Assembly: GCA_903919125.1 (NCBI GenBank)
Contig: CAIXGS010000046.1
Span: 47,517 to 111,516, forward strand
Origin: an uncultured Spartobacteria bacterium
Lineage (GTDB): Bacteria; Verrucomicrobiota; Verrucomicrobiia; Chthoniobacterales; Chthoniobacteraceae
Reading direction: 5' to 3'
DNA length: 64,000 nt
The notes under the pieces are model-generated. The model was not told the DNA's origin and did no database searches. It saw only the letters and a program-made list of their open reading frames with translations. Shown piece by piece: positions 1 through 9,000 of this stretch (its first letter is position 1; each line of letters begins with the position of its first letter). The translations under genes and the position numbers were made by a program.

Positions 1-835
1 CATGGTCGATTTCCGTCCACTTGCCATTTTTACCCTTGAGATAGAGATGTACGATACTGGCTTTCGTCTCTGGTTGCTCGTTGACCCCCACAAGCCAGCC
101 CTCTTCAATCTCGAAAGGTTTGCCTGAGCCAGGATCCTCCGAAGAGCCCAAAATTCCCTTACCCGGAGGCAACGTAAACCTCTGGCCGTTTGGAAAACGA
201 AGGCTCGTCATTCCCGTCTCCTCCCGTGTGACAGTGATACCCGTGCTAGGTCCCGTGGCTGTAGCCACTTCCGGCGTGGATGGCGCGCTGGCTTGGACAG
301 GCCGCGGATCAGAATCAGAGGAAAGGCAGAGGCGGTCAGCGAGTTGCTCGGCAGCGGTGTTCCCATTCTTTGCATCTCCCGCCACCTGCCCGACGACGTG
401 AGAGTTTTCGCCGTCCAGTTTGACCACCACCAGGGTGTCATACTTTCTTTTTGAAGACTCCTGATTTTCAGAGTACATACGGAAAATCAGTGCATAAGGA
501 ATAACCTGATTTCCCTTCCGTACGCCCCTCCACTGGACAACGTGGTTGGCTTTCCATGGCCGCGCACCCGGACACGCAGCGAAAATTTCGTCCGAAAGAT
601 GAACCGTGCGCTGCCCCACTTGCAGTTCGATCCAAGAACGATCATCCCCAGCGCTGAAGATGATCTGATATCCGCCGAAGCCCGGACATAAAAAAGACCC
701 CTCAGCCTCTCCACTTGTAATGCGTTTCGATTTTTGAGGGTCCGTACTGGAAAACTCCGAGGTGGGAGCGGCTACGGCAGTGAGTGTGGCCGCTGCACAG
801 GCTGATACAAAAACGAGGGAAAAAGGGAGTCTCAT
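1..835 (-). CDS. Secreted hypothetical protein, 3' end cut off by window edge
   Basis: An open frame runs from an ATG at 835 to the left edge of the window without a stop, giving at least 278 residues. The N-terminus (MRLPFSLVFVSAC, then an Ala/Thr-rich stretch ending in AVAA) is a signal peptide. VSAC at residues 10-13 also fits a lipobox, so it could be a lipoprotein. The body has no motif I recognise. It contains a segment rich in Ser, Pro and Thr around residues 165-190 that looks like a linker. The gene is probably transcribed alone; the next gene on this strand starts upstream at 1672. Function unknown; export is the only supported statement. Confidence 0.75.
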   Translation of the reverse strand, partial: MRLPFSLVFVSACAAATLTAVAAPTSEFSSTDPQKSKRITSGEAEGSFLCPGFGGYQIIFSAGDDRSWIELQVGQRTVHLSDEIFAACPGARPWKANHVVQWRGVRKGNQVIPYALIFRMYSENQESSKRKYDTLVVVKLDGENSHVVGQVAGDAKNGNTAAEQLADRLCLSSDSDPRPVQASAPSTPEVATATGPSTGITVTREETGMTSLRFPNGQRFTLPPGKGILGSSEDPGSGKPFEIEEGWLVGVNEQPETKASIVHLYLKGKNGKWTEIDH

Positions 836-988
836 AGAAAGGGGGGAATCTGACCTGAATTATGGAACGACTCCAGATGGTGCGCAATTTTCAATTCACA
901 CACCGCAAATAACGACCTCCCCCTGCGACTGCTGCGGCGACTTTTCGCAGAGATGTACCTCGCTGGGATCGTCGCTTGATACAAAAAA

Positions 989-1672
989 TTACGCAGACCT
1001 CGGCACCGCCAAAAGCGCCAGCATCCGCCCCGTGCGTCCCTGCTCCATTCGATACGAATAGTACCGCGTTAAATCCGATCCGGTGCACTGCACGAAATCC
1101 ACCACTTGCGAAACGCCCAGCTTCCGACACTGCTCTCGGATTTCCGCTGCGAAGTCCACTTCGTATAAGGGCGGTCGGATACACGCGGAAAGCACGATGG
1201 TGAGGGCCTTCGGACGGGAAGCGAAACTTTGCTGCATCAATTCTATGGTCGCCGGCACTACACCCAACCGCGTCCCCTTGGCTCCTGCGTGAGCGAGCGC
1301 CACCGCTCCGTTTTCCGAATCGACGACAAACACCGCGCAACAATCCGCGACGTAGATGCCAAGGCACACGCGCGAATCGTTGGTCACCAAGGCATCCACG
1401 TCCGAGTAGTAATGCCCCCGCTCAAAAGTCGCCGCCACCACCCCAGCGCCATGCACCTGTTGCGCCATGCACAAACGCATCCCCTGTAAGCCCAGTTCCC
1501 TCCGCAACTCCGCGTGCGCCGGAGCCAGTCGCGCCACCGCCTCCTCCCGCTCCACAGCGACGTCGATTCCCGGTTGCCGAAGCGCAAACCCGTGCGGCGC
1601 CCCAAGCACATCTAACGCCCCACAACGCTCCGCGCGCACACGCATTCCAGCGTCATACCAATTCCCACTCAC
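989..1672 (-). CDS. Laccase-domain protein, YfiH/LACC1 (polyphenol oxidase/purine nucleoside phosphorylase) family
   Basis: The 227-residue protein has the YfiH family order: QVHG near residue 73, DALVTND, then the ADCC and AHAG motifs whose Cys and His residues bind zinc with the His of QVHG. Family members act on purine nucleosides (phosphorolysis or deamination), and in some bacteria are reported to process cell-wall precursors. The later CCYEV motif reads PPLYEV here, so two usually conserved cysteines are absent. The chosen GTG at 1672 overlaps the tolC-like stop codon as GTGA, which suggests translational coupling. An in-frame ATG at 1645 is an alternative start. The family call is firm; the substrate is not known from sequence. 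Confidence 0.88.
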   Translation of the reverse strand: MSGNWYDAGMRVRAERCGALDVLGAPHGFALRQPGIDVAVEREEAVARLAPAHAELRRELGLQGMRLCMAQQVHGAGVVAATFERGHYYSDVDALVTNDSRVCLGIYVADCCAVFVVDSENGAVALAHAGAKGTRLGVVPATIELMQQSFASRPKALTIVLSACIRPPLYEVDFAAEIREQCRKLGVSQVVDFVQCTGSDLTRYYSYRMEQGRTGRMLALLAVPRSA

Positions 1673-3138
1673 GGCTTCTTCCTTGGCTCCGCCTCCCCCG
1701 CCCGCTGCGCAGCCTTGCTCAGAACTTTCTTTCCAGTCGCCTCCAACGGATCCTTAAACGCCTCGACGTACTCCGTATCCGTGGCCGTGGCGCGATCAAA
1801 CTCCGCGAGCGAGCGCACATAATCCGCGCGGGCCTGCACTTCCGTGGTCCGCGCGCGAGTCAACGCCACTCGCGCATCGAGCACCTCCAACTGCGTCCCC
1901 GCCCCCGCCGAAAGACGCTCCTGCGCGAGACGCAACGCCTCCACTGCCTGCTCCACGTTCTTCTGCTGACTTTCAACCGTCTCCCTGTACTGCAACAAAT
2001 CGGCGTGCGCTTTCTGCACTTCCAACTCAACGGTTCGCAGCGCATCATCGTACCCTGCCGTAGCGGATTGCATACGCGCCTTTGCCTGAGCTACTTGGCC
2101 ACTGGTCTCCAAGGAATCGAATATCTTCCACGAGCCTGTTATTCCCAAAAAATATCCCTGCACCGAGGCGTCCAGAGCTTGAGAAGAGCTTTTTTGCAGC
2201 ATCTCCAAACCGCCGGTGGCATCGATGCGTGGTTTGTAACCAGACTGCGCACCGATCACTTTTTCCTTTTCAATCAGGATCTGCTGCCGCTGCGCTTTGA
2301 GCGAAGGCCTGCGCGCAATTGCCAAACTCAACGCCTCTCCTAAATCAAATAAGCGCGGGCTGATCCGCAATTCCCCGATGCACTGAAATCCCGGTTTTCC
2401 GTTCTCCGAAGGTTCCAGTGCCAAAATTTTGGCTAACTGCAGTTTAGCAATCAGAAAGTCGTTCTTAGCTCGAATGAGACCGGGTTTAACATTTGCCGCC
2501 TCCACCTCAGCCCGCAACACATTGAAACGCGGCACGGTACCCGCCTCAAAGCGGTTTTGAGCGTCCTTCAGTTGCTGGGCCGCGAGCTCGACAGACTCTT
2601 GCGCAACCTTCACAAGCGCCTCGGCCACTAATACCTGCGAGAACTGTTGCCGCGCTTGACCGACCACTCGATCCACCGCGTCCCGTAGGGAGTAGTAGGC
2701 GGCATCTTGGGTCAGTTTCGCTGCCTTAATGTTAGAACCAACCAGGCCGCCCGAATAAATAACCTGCTTCACCTCCAGAGCGATTCGCCACGACTTGTTC
2801 TGCGTAAAAGCGTTAGCCGCTCCCTGTGACACTATCCCAGCGTCCGTCTGATTGTAATTAGCGGCCAAAGCGAGATGCGGCAGAGCTAGGGCCCGCACTT
2901 CCACCACTTGCCCGTGAGAGCGCTCCAGCTCACGCAACGCCTTGAGCACTTCCGGATTCTGGCGCACTGCTAGATCGACCGCCTCGTCCACGTTTAATGT
3001 CCCATTTAACTGCCGCACGGGCTGCTGATTAAACACTTCAAGCCCCTTAACCCCAAGCGGAGCCTCGGCCGCCACAAGCGATACAGGCAGCATTGCGCTC
3101 AACCAAAATGCAGTGATCGCGGTGGAGTGAATTCTCAT
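1669..3138 (-). CDS. TolC-family outer-membrane channel protein
   Basis: This 489-residue protein starts with a signal peptide (about residues 1-24, ending in LVAAEA). Two similar halves follow, each with long amphipathic, Ala- and Gln-rich coiled-coil helices separated by strand segments, as in the TolC/OEP family. A typical signature is the LDVDEAVDLA-like start of the first helix (here LNVDEAVDLAVRQNPEVL). TolC proteins form the trimeric outer-membrane exit duct of type I secretion and RND/ABC efflux systems. No inner-membrane pump or membrane-fusion protein lies next to it. The gene is followed with a four-base overlap by the YfiH-like gene, an odd partner. The C-terminal tail is basic and extends past the last helix. 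Confidence 0.9.
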   Translation of the reverse strand: MRIHSTAITAFWLSAMLPVSLVAAEAPLGVKGLEVFNQQPVRQLNGTLNVDEAVDLAVRQNPEVLKALRELERSHGQVVEVRALALPHLALAANYNQTDAGIVSQGAANAFTQNKSWRIALEVKQVIYSGGLVGSNIKAAKLTQDAAYYSLRDAVDRVVGQARQQFSQVLVAEALVKVAQESVELAAQQLKDAQNRFEAGTVPRFNVLRAEVEAANVKPGLIRAKNDFLIAKLQLAKILALEPSENGKPGFQCIGELRISPRLFDLGEALSLAIARRPSLKAQRQQILIEKEKVIGAQSGYKPRIDATGGLEMLQKSSSQALDASVQGYFLGITGSWKIFDSLETSGQVAQAKARMQSATAGYDDALRTVELEVQKAHADLLQYRETVESQQKNVEQAVEALRLAQERLSAGAGTQLEVLDARVALTRARTTEVQARADYVRSLAEFDRATATDTEYVEAFKDPLEATGKKVLSKAAQRAGEAEPRKKP

Positions 3139-3289
3139 CGAATGTGTTGGAATGCTGAATAACTAGGGGTGGAAGCAACCGTCGATCAGCGAGCGCTTCA
3201 AGAGAAATCATTCACCCCCTCAAATACATTACCCACGCTGCGCGTCATTTCCTGAGAAGTTCGCTAAAGAACTCTTAAATTCTGCAACT

Positions 3290-3739
3290 CTAAGTTCCTT
3301 GTTCAGACTTCTGTTTCCTTCTGCGAGGGCGCGCAGGTGCGGGCTTTGGAAGCTCATCTGTCGGTCGAAACGGAACTACAAAAGCGTCATGAAACGTGTA
3401 CGCATTCTTGAAGTCTTCTATGGAATCTTTGTCAGATTTACCAAAGGTCCCCAATCCTATGAGTTGGTAAACCATATCGCCAAAATCTTCACACTTTGTA
3501 ATGCCCCAGTAACCAAACACAGTCGGCACCATCGGACCAAACTGCCGGAGCGCATGTTCCCGTACTCCATCCAAGAGTTGGTGAGCCGTCACGTGGCCCA
3601 CAATGCGGGGCTTATGCTTTTTACCATCGCCGGTGATCAACTCCAGGGACTCCTTCAAAAAGTGATAGGCGTTGCGATCAAATCTGGAGTCTGACTCCAA
3701 AATCCGTTCCACTGCGGCAAAGAAATCAAGTTTGAGCAT
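3290..3739 (-). CDS. Minf_1886 family conserved protein
   Basis: This 149-residue soluble protein matches the Minf_1886 family, named after a Methylacidiphilum infernorum gene and common in Verrucomicrobiota and Planctomycetota. Recognisable parts are the N-terminal segment RFDRNAYHFLKESLE, the middle HVTAHQLLDGVREHALRQFG, and FGYWGITKCEDFGDMVYQLI. No catalytic motif is evident and the function is not known. The C-terminus (PARPRRRKQK) is strongly basic and could bind nucleic acid, which is only a guess. It stands alone, divergent from the PQQ-propeller gene, with about 90 bases between the two starts that must hold both promoters. Confidence 0.85.
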   Translation of the reverse strand: MLKLDFFAAVERILESDSRFDRNAYHFLKESLELITGDGKKHKPRIVGHVTAHQLLDGVREHALRQFGPMVPTVFGYWGITKCEDFGDMVYQLIGLGTFGKSDKDSIEDFKNAYTFHDAFVVPFRPTDELPKPAPARPRRRKQKSEQGT

Positions 3740-3830
3740 GGATGAAAAGTGTCCCAGGTTATAAGGGCCGGTTGAAGACCCCTAACCGAGGACGCTAGCA
3801 TCCTTGGAAGATCAGTCAACCGCCTCCCCT

Positions 3831-5180
3831 ATGAAACGCCCACGTCATTTCCTGCGCCCCTCAATCCTAGGCCTCCTCGCCCTAGGTTCTCTCCACACGA
3901 CGTTCCCCAACCCACTCCGCGCGGAGGATTGGGCGCAGTGGCGAGGCCCTGAGTTTAATGGTTCCACGACGGAAAAGGGCTTGCCCAGCCAGTTCTCCAA
4001 AGAAGCTGGCGTTCTTTGGTCAGCTCCCATGTCCGGCCCCAGTGCATCCACTCCGATCATTTTTGGGGACCGCGTCTTCCTCTCCTCCGTAGACAAGGAC
4101 AACCAGTCTACGCACGCCCAGTGCCTCAACCGCACCAACGGCAAAGTACGTTGGCAGACTAAGATTTCCGATGGCCTACGCCGCGATGAGCGCAGCAATT
4201 ATTCCTCTCCTTCTCCGGTCACCGATGGGAAACGTGTCATTTTTTTCTACGGTAACGGCGACCTCGCCGTCTTTGACTTGGATGGCAAGCCGCTTTGGCG
4301 TCGAAACATCGAACAGGATTACGGCGAGTTCGCCTTCCAATGGACCTTCTCAGCAAGTCCCCTTCTCTTCCAAGAACGCCTCTATCTCCCCGTCCTCCAA
4401 CGCGATCAACCCGTGCACAACCGTGGCAAGGAGGGCGCTGAATCCTTCCTTTTATGCATCGAGCCATCCACCGGAAAAACTCTTTGGCGTCACGTGCGCT
4501 CCACCGAGGCGCAGGCGGAATCTCGCGAGGCCTTCACCACGCCGATTCCTTATGAGGTTGCGGGCAAATGGCAGATCATTTTGGCCGGAGGAGACATGCT
4601 TTCCGCTCATGATCCTGTCTCAGGGGACGAAATCTGGCGCTGGGGAACTTGGAACCCAACGCGCATCGGCCACTGGCGTCTTGTGCCCTCTCCGGTAGCG
4701 GGTGCGGGGCTCGTATTGGCCTGCGCCCCTAAAAAGTCCCCCATTTTCGCCGTCAAACCTGGAGCCGGCGTTCTGGACGAGAAGGCCCTCGCATGGACCA
4801 CTTCAGACCGCGCTCTTTCGTCGGACGTTCCCACCCCCGCATTTGCCCAAGGAGACTTCTTTGTACTCTCCGACGTCGCAAAGAGCCTGTCGCGAGTGGC
4901 CCCCGATGGCACCATCAAGTGGACTTTTGAAACCCCTGGACGCATCAAGTACGAGGCTTCCCCATTGGTTGCCGACAACAAAGTTTTCCTCGTGAACTTT
5001 AACGGGGACGTCGTTGTAGTGAACGCGCAGGATGGGACCCTTGTGCATCAAGCTGCCTTTGGGACGCCTGATGACAAACAAGTCCGCTCTATGATCGTTG
5101 CCGCAAACGGCCTGCTCTTTTTACGTACAGACACGACGCTTTTCTGTATCGGAAAGGACAAAGATTCTAGCGCTAAGTGA
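3831..5180 (+). CDS. Secreted PQQ-type beta-propeller repeat protein
   Basis: Starting at the ATG at 3831, the protein has 449 residues and a signal peptide with an Arg/Lys-rich start (MKRPRHFLRP), a Leu-rich core and a cleavage region near LRAED. The mature part holds repeated blades with the PQQ-propeller pattern, for example DWAQWRGPEFNG, TGKVRW-like and TGKTLWR segments, SSPSPVTDGKRVIFF and SPLVADNKVFLVN. In PVC bacteria such proteins are secreted propellers of unknown substrate, related to BamB. They need not bind PQQ; I see no dehydrogenase catalytic residues. A longer in-frame start (TTG at 3804) would place nine polar residues before the signal peptide and is less likely. An 8-bp hairpin follows the stop. 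Confidence 0.87.
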   Translation: MKRPRHFLRPSILGLLALGSLHTTFPNPLRAEDWAQWRGPEFNGSTTEKGLPSQFSKEAGVLWSAPMSGPSASTPIIFGDRVFLSSVDKDNQSTHAQCLNRTNGKVRWQTKISDGLRRDERSNYSSPSPVTDGKRVIFFYGNGDLAVFDLDGKPLWRRNIEQDYGEFAFQWTFSASPLLFQERLYLPVLQRDQPVHNRGKEGAESFLLCIEPSTGKTLWRHVRSTEAQAESREAFTTPIPYEVAGKWQIILAGGDMLSAHDPVSGDEIWRWGTWNPTRIGHWRLVPSPVAGAGLVLACAPKKSPIFAVKPGAGVLDEKALAWTTSDRALSSDVPTPAFAQGDFFVLSDVAKSLSRVAPDGTIKWTFETPGRIKYEASPLVADNKVFLVNFNGDVVVVNAQDGTLVHQAAFGTPDDKQVRSMIVAANGLLFLRTDTTLFCIGKDKDSSAK

Positions 5181-5193
5181 TTCCTTGAGATTG

Positions 5194-5216
5194 GGATTTG
5201 ATGAATCTTCAAATCC
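5194..5216 (+). terminator. Weak hairpin after the PQQ-propeller gene
   Basis: GGATTTGA at 5194-5201 pairs perfectly with TCAAATCC at 5209-5216 across a 7-base loop, beginning 14 bases after the stop codon. The stem is AT-rich and no T-run follows, so it may be an mRNA 3'-end stabiliser rather than an intrinsic terminator. Confidence 0.35.
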
Positions 5217-5398
5217 TTACTGTACCGTATCACCGTCAAATTTATGGACTTAATGCTCCCATTAGATTCTTGAATACAACCTCATCTAGTGTTTGGGTAA
5301 ATTGATCTTGACGCCCTCCAACCGACAGCATAATGCCAAAAGGGGAACGAGTTATACTTCGGTTCCATCTTCTCTTTTCGCTCCCACCCTTTTTTCAA

Positions 5399-5980
5399 AT
5401 GAGCATCCCTAGAATCGCCCCCAACTCAGACGCTTCGGCCATCTTGCAGATTTCAGGTGCCACTCAGTTCGCGAACTACTTCTCGAACCTCGCCAAAGCG
5501 GTTGATTCCGACGATTTAGGAAGTTCCAGAAGAGCCTTGGCCGAACTCCTCAAAGCCACTGCGTTTTCACCTGGCTCTGGAATGGATGCGATTAACCAGT
5601 CCAGCACTTTCCGGCAGGCCTTCGATGCACTGCGTAACGAAGTGCGTTCTGGGGATATGAACGCGGCTCAAGCGGCACTTGCAAATCTCAGACAAACGTT
5701 TGGCGCACCCGTGGGTTCCGTGGGGGGGACAGACCTGAGGAACATCAAGGTGACCCCCAGCGCGGTGGCGGGTACCGATCTGCGCGCGATTCAGATTGAT
5801 CCCGGCATGGTTGCGGGCACCGACCTGCGCGCTATCAAAACCACCCCCGGAGCCATCGGTGGCACCGATTTCCACGCGATTAATACTTCCAAAGCGCCCA
5901 CTGGGGCCATTGCTGGAACGGATCTTCGCACTATCAAGACGACCCCGTCCTCGATTGCCGGGACTAACTTGGGCGCATAG
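5399..5980 (+). CDS. Hypothetical protein with C-terminal 15-residue GTDLRAI repeats
   Basis: I do not recognise this protein. From the ATG at 5399 it has 193 residues. Residues 1-109 look alpha-helical, with Ala-rich segments such as SSRRALAELLKAT and QAALANLRQTF. From residue 110 five tandem units follow, each beginning GT-D-[LF]-[RH]-x-I and ending in a small hydrophobic triplet, four of 15 residues and one of 18. A truncated sixth unit (GTNLGA) ends the protein. No signal peptide is clear. An in-frame ATG at 5333 would add a hydrophobic 22-residue leader (RFHLLFSLPPFF) that could act as one, so the start is uncertain. Neither start has a clear ribosome-binding site. It is probably monocistronic. 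Confidence 0.65.
   Translation: MSIPRIAPNSDASAILQISGATQFANYFSNLAKAVDSDDLGSSRRALAELLKATAFSPGSGMDAINQSSTFRQAFDALRNEVRSGDMNAAQAALANLRQTFGAPVGSVGGTDLRNIKVTPSAVAGTDLRAIQIDPGMVAGTDLRAIKTTPGAIGGTDFHAINTSKAPTGAIAGTDLRTIKTTPSSIAGTNLGA
5726..5977 (+). repeat. In-frame 45-bp tandem repeat, five units plus a partial
   Basis: The repeat encodes GTDLRxI followed by a variable 8-residue tail. Unit starts are at 5726, 5771, 5816, 5861 (54 bp, one 9-bp insertion) and 5915, with a truncated unit from 5960. DNA identity between units is only moderate while the GTDLR core is kept, which suggests selection on the protein motif rather than very recent duplication. Confidence 0.8.
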
Positions 5981-6063
5981 TGCGCTTGTAGGGCGGCAGC
6001 TGCCACAGTCAAAGTCAGCCCTGCTCCTGCAAAAGCTCTGCTCAAGTCAGCGCTCTTGCTTGG

Positions 6064-7407
6064 TTAACTGTCAGACTCCTCAACCGACGAGTTGAACGCC
6101 TCATCTCCTTCTTGGGATACCGGCAGCCGGAACCACACCTTGGCGCCTGTACCGGGAGAACTAAGCGCCCCGACTTCTCCCCCGTGCCCTGCCACAATGT
6201 GTTTCACGATGGAAAGCCCCAGTCCCGTGCTGTGCCCCGCGCCTCTGTCGGAAGCGGCGCCCCTCGACCTGTCGGCACGATAAAACCGCTCAAAGATGTG
6301 AGGCAAATCACGCTGCGAAATGCCGCTCCCGTTGTCTTCGACACTCACACGCACCCATGCATCGGCTTCCAAGAAAGCGCGCACCAGAACCCGCCCGCTC
6401 GACGCTCGGGAATGTTTGAGGGCGTTCTCCAGTAAATTGTGCAGCACCTGTTCCATGCGCATCCGATCCACTCGCACCAAGGGTAACACGTCGGGCGCTT
6501 CCACACTCACCGCAATGGAGGCTCCGTTCGTTCTCACTTTCCAGTCCTCCACCAACGCGCGGATCAGTTCCCCGGGCTCGAGGCGTTCCCAACGGAACGT
6601 CTCCTTACGAGCCTCCAAACGAGCAATCGCCAACAAGTCCTCCACCAACGCATTAAGGCGCTTGGAATGCTTGAGAATGATCGAATAAACCAAGTTGCGC
6701 TCGGACTCGGGAAGATCAGGAATATCGATGAGATTTTCGACGTAGCCCTGAAAAATCGCGAGTGGCGTACGCAATTCGTGCGACACATTGGCCACAAACT
6801 CCCGGCGCACTTGCTCCAGTTCCATCAACCGCGTCACGTCACGAAACACCGCCAAAACCCCAGGTCGCCCGCGGACATCGCTCATCGGCACGGCGCGCAC
6901 GGTGATAAAGCGACTGCGTTTTCCAGGCATCATTTCCAACTGCCGCTCCATAGTATCCCTAGAGCGCAACACCTCTTGGAGAAGACGATGCACGTCAGGC
7001 TCCCGGAGCACCTCGAGCACGGACTGTTCCAAGGGGCTCTTTTCAAGGCCAAACACTGCGTTAAACGCTGGGTTGGCTAGGCGTATTTTCTGGCGCTCAT
7101 CCGTCACCAAAACACCTTCCTCCATACTGGAAAGCACCGTGCGTAAACTGAACTCTTCGTGCTCAATACGCTGACGCATCTCCTCCTGCACCGCGCCCAG
7201 CTTCGATAACTTCGACAACAATTCCTCATGCACAGAGTCCACACCAGCCACCGCGAGAGCCGCTTGCACGTTGCACTGCTCGGCGAGCATATCCAGCGCC
7301 CGGCCCAAGCGCGCCACCCGTCTGCGCTCAAACAAGACCTTCAGCCCCCAGCCTGCCGTCGCGACAAGACAGCCCACCTGCCAAAATATCTCGTTCCCCT
7401 CACTCAT
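6064..7407 (-). CDS. PhoR-like membrane sensor histidine kinase with PAS domain
   Basis: From the ATG at 7407 the protein has 447 residues. One hydrophobic segment (about 8-25) is followed by an amphipathic linker, a PAS domain (about 90-195, with the EEGVLVTDERQKI start) and a HisKA dimerisation domain with phospho-acceptor His210 in FVANVSHELRTPL. The HATPase domain has an N box (HNLLENALKHS), G1 (VEDNGSGI), an F box and G2 (STGLGLSIVKHI). The lack of a large periplasmic domain is PhoR-like. It follows its response regulator on the same strand, so the pair is probably one operon. A phosphate role is suggested only by family resemblance, as no pst or pho genes are in the window. A TTG start at 7461 is possible. 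Confidence 0.9.
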   Translation of the reverse strand: MSEGNEIFWQVGCLVATAGWGLKVLFERRRVARLGRALDMLAEQCNVQAALAVAGVDSVHEELLSKLSKLGAVQEEMRQRIEHEEFSLRTVLSSMEEGVLVTDERQKIRLANPAFNAVFGLEKSPLEQSVLEVLREPDVHRLLQEVLRSRDTMERQLEMMPGKRSRFITVRAVPMSDVRGRPGVLAVFRDVTRLMELEQVRREFVANVSHELRTPLAIFQGYVENLIDIPDLPESERNLVYSIILKHSKRLNALVEDLLAIARLEARKETFRWERLEPGELIRALVEDWKVRTNGASIAVSVEAPDVLPLVRVDRMRMEQVLHNLLENALKHSRASSGRVLVRAFLEADAWVRVSVEDNGSGISQRDLPHIFERFYRADRSRGAASDRGAGHSTGLGLSIVKHIVAGHGGEVGALSSPGTGAKVWFRLPVSQEGDEAFNSSVEESDS

Positions 7408-7485
7408 CCCTTCCGCCCCCCAACGGCAACGCCTCAGATTCCACAAAGCGAATCTCAACAAACTTTGCCAATGAGGCGCGAGTCT

Positions 7486-8196
7486 TCATCGTCCGCCAGC
7501 AACCATTCGGTAACCAAACCCGCGCACCGTTTCGATCAAGTCAGAGGACGTCCCCAACTTTTCCCGCAACCGCCGTATGTGCGTATCTACCGTGCGCGTA
7601 TCAATCACGCTTTCATACCCCCAGACATCGTTCAAAAGCACCTCCCGACTTTGCAACCGCCCGCAACGCTCCATCAAGACGCTCAGCAACTTGAACTCCG
7701 TGGCCGTAAATTCCGATTCTTTGCCGTCCACCTGCACCTGATGCCGGATTCTATCCACCTTAATCCCACCAACTTCCAACTCATCTGCATGCGCAGGAAC
7801 CGTGTCCATGCGCCGCAACACCGACTGCACACGCAACACAATTTCCCTCGGGCTAAACGGTTTTGTCACATAGTCGTCCGCTCCCAACTCCAGTCCCACG
7901 ATGCGATCCACCTCGTCAGCCTTGGCCGTGAGCATCACCACCGGGATGCGGGCCGTTTGAGGAGATTGCTTTAAAAGCTTGGTGACTTCCAAACCGCTAA
8001 GCTTTGGCATCATCAAATCTAACACCAAAAGCGACGGCAACTCCTCCCGAGCAATTCGCAGTGCCTGCTCGCCGTCTTCTGCCTTGAGCACCTCAAATCC
8101 AGCTCTTTGTAAATTGAGGGCCAATAAATTCAAAACATCAGGCTCATCATCAGCTACCAGAATTTTTTTGCGCGCAGGTGTAGGAGATACATTCAT
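7486..8196 (-). CDS. OmpR/PhoB-family response regulator
   Basis: This 236-residue protein has an N-terminal receiver domain: acidic pair DDEPD near residue 16, phospho-acceptor Asp in LLVLDLMMPKLSG, then the switch Thr in VVMLTAKA and the Lys in YVTKPFSP. A C-terminal winged-helix DNA-binding domain of OmpR type follows (FTATEFKLLSVL, VIDTRTVDTHIRRLREKLG, VRGFGYRM). It should be phosphorylated by the adjacent PhoR-like kinase and bind promoter DNA as a dimer. It is the first gene of the two-component operon. The 195-base divergent region towards the sigma factor gene presumably carries promoters for both directions; I see no convincing Pho box. Confidence 0.93.
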   Translation of the reverse strand: MNVSPTPARKKILVADDEPDVLNLLALNLQRAGFEVLKAEDGEQALRIAREELPSLLVLDLMMPKLSGLEVTKLLKQSPQTARIPVVMLTAKADEVDRIVGLELGADDYVTKPFSPREIVLRVQSVLRRMDTVPAHADELEVGGIKVDRIRHQVQVDGKESEFTATEFKLLSVLMERCGRLQSREVLLNDVWGYESVIDTRTVDTHIRRLREKLGTSSDLIETVRGFGYRMVAGGR

Positions 8197-8391
8197 AAGA
8201 TTTGTGTGAAAATGCCGCCCCTTAGCGTTTGAAACTTATCTAACGGCGCGGTGTTTACTACAATCTAACAGTCTCTCGCCTACTTCATTTCGCTCAAGAC
8301 TCGCTCTGTAACAATTCCGTCATAGTTCAACAGGATTTGAGAAAATCTCGTTTACTAAGGCCCGACTCACCTAAAAGGTTCCCCAGCCCTC

Positions 8392-9000
8392 ATGCACCTC
8401 CAACCATCCCCAGAAGGAGATCCCGAAAGGCTTCGTGACCTGGCGTGGATGCAGGGCATTCAAAACGGCGATCAGGAGGCCTTCCGCGAGCTCATTCTGG
8501 AATATCAGTCCCGCGTCGCAGGCGTCATCGCCCGCATGGCCGGCTCCTCTTCTGATGCAGAAGAGCTTACTCACGAGGTTTTTGTGCGCGTCTGGCGCTC
8601 CGCCCACCGTTACCAACCCTCCGCCAAGCTCTCCACATGGCTGCTCACCATCGCCCGTAATCTCGTTCTCAACGAGATCCGCTACCGCCAGCGCCACCCC
8701 ACCATTTCACGGGACATCGTCCGAGAAGACGGCCAGTACCCCGAGGACGCCACCCCAGACACCGCTTCCGTCCCACCCGACGCCGCGTTGCTCGAAAGCG
8801 AATTACAACAGGCCATTGACGACGCCCTCCAACAACTCCCCGAAAACCAACGCACCGCGCTCGTCCTCCAGCGTTTTGAAGCTCTTTCCTACGAGGAAAT
8901 CGCCACTCTTTTGGACGTAAGCGTTCCAGCGGTCAAAAGCCTACTGTTCCGCGCGCGAACGACGCTTCGAGAGTTGCTCAAAGACTACTTGAATGAATAA
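8392..9000 (+). CDS. ECF-type RNA polymerase sigma factor
   Basis: This 202-residue protein has the two-domain layout of extracytoplasmic-function sigma factors. Region 2 spans about residues 25-95 (FRELILEYQSRVAGVIARM, then AEELTHEVFVRVWRSAHRY and KLSTWLLTIARNLVLNEIR). Region 4 spans about 140-195 (LQQLPENQRTALVLQRFEALSYEEIATLL, then VPAVKSLLFRARTTLRELL). It redirects RNA polymerase to a stress or import regulon. No membrane anti-sigma factor follows. Overlapping its stop is only an 18-codon frame (ATG at 8993), and the TonB gene comes next on the opposite strand. Its position beside a TonB-dependent uptake cluster is suggestive, but sequence alone does not show that it controls that cluster. 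Confidence 0.92.
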   Translation: MHLQPSPEGDPERLRDLAWMQGIQNGDQEAFRELILEYQSRVAGVIARMAGSSSDAEELTHEVFVRVWRSAHRYQPSAKLSTWLLTIARNLVLNEIRYRQRHPTISRDIVREDGQYPEDATPDTASVPPDAALLESELQQAIDDALQQLPENQRTALVLQRFEALSYEEIATLLDVSVPAVKSLLFRARTTLRELLKDYLNE

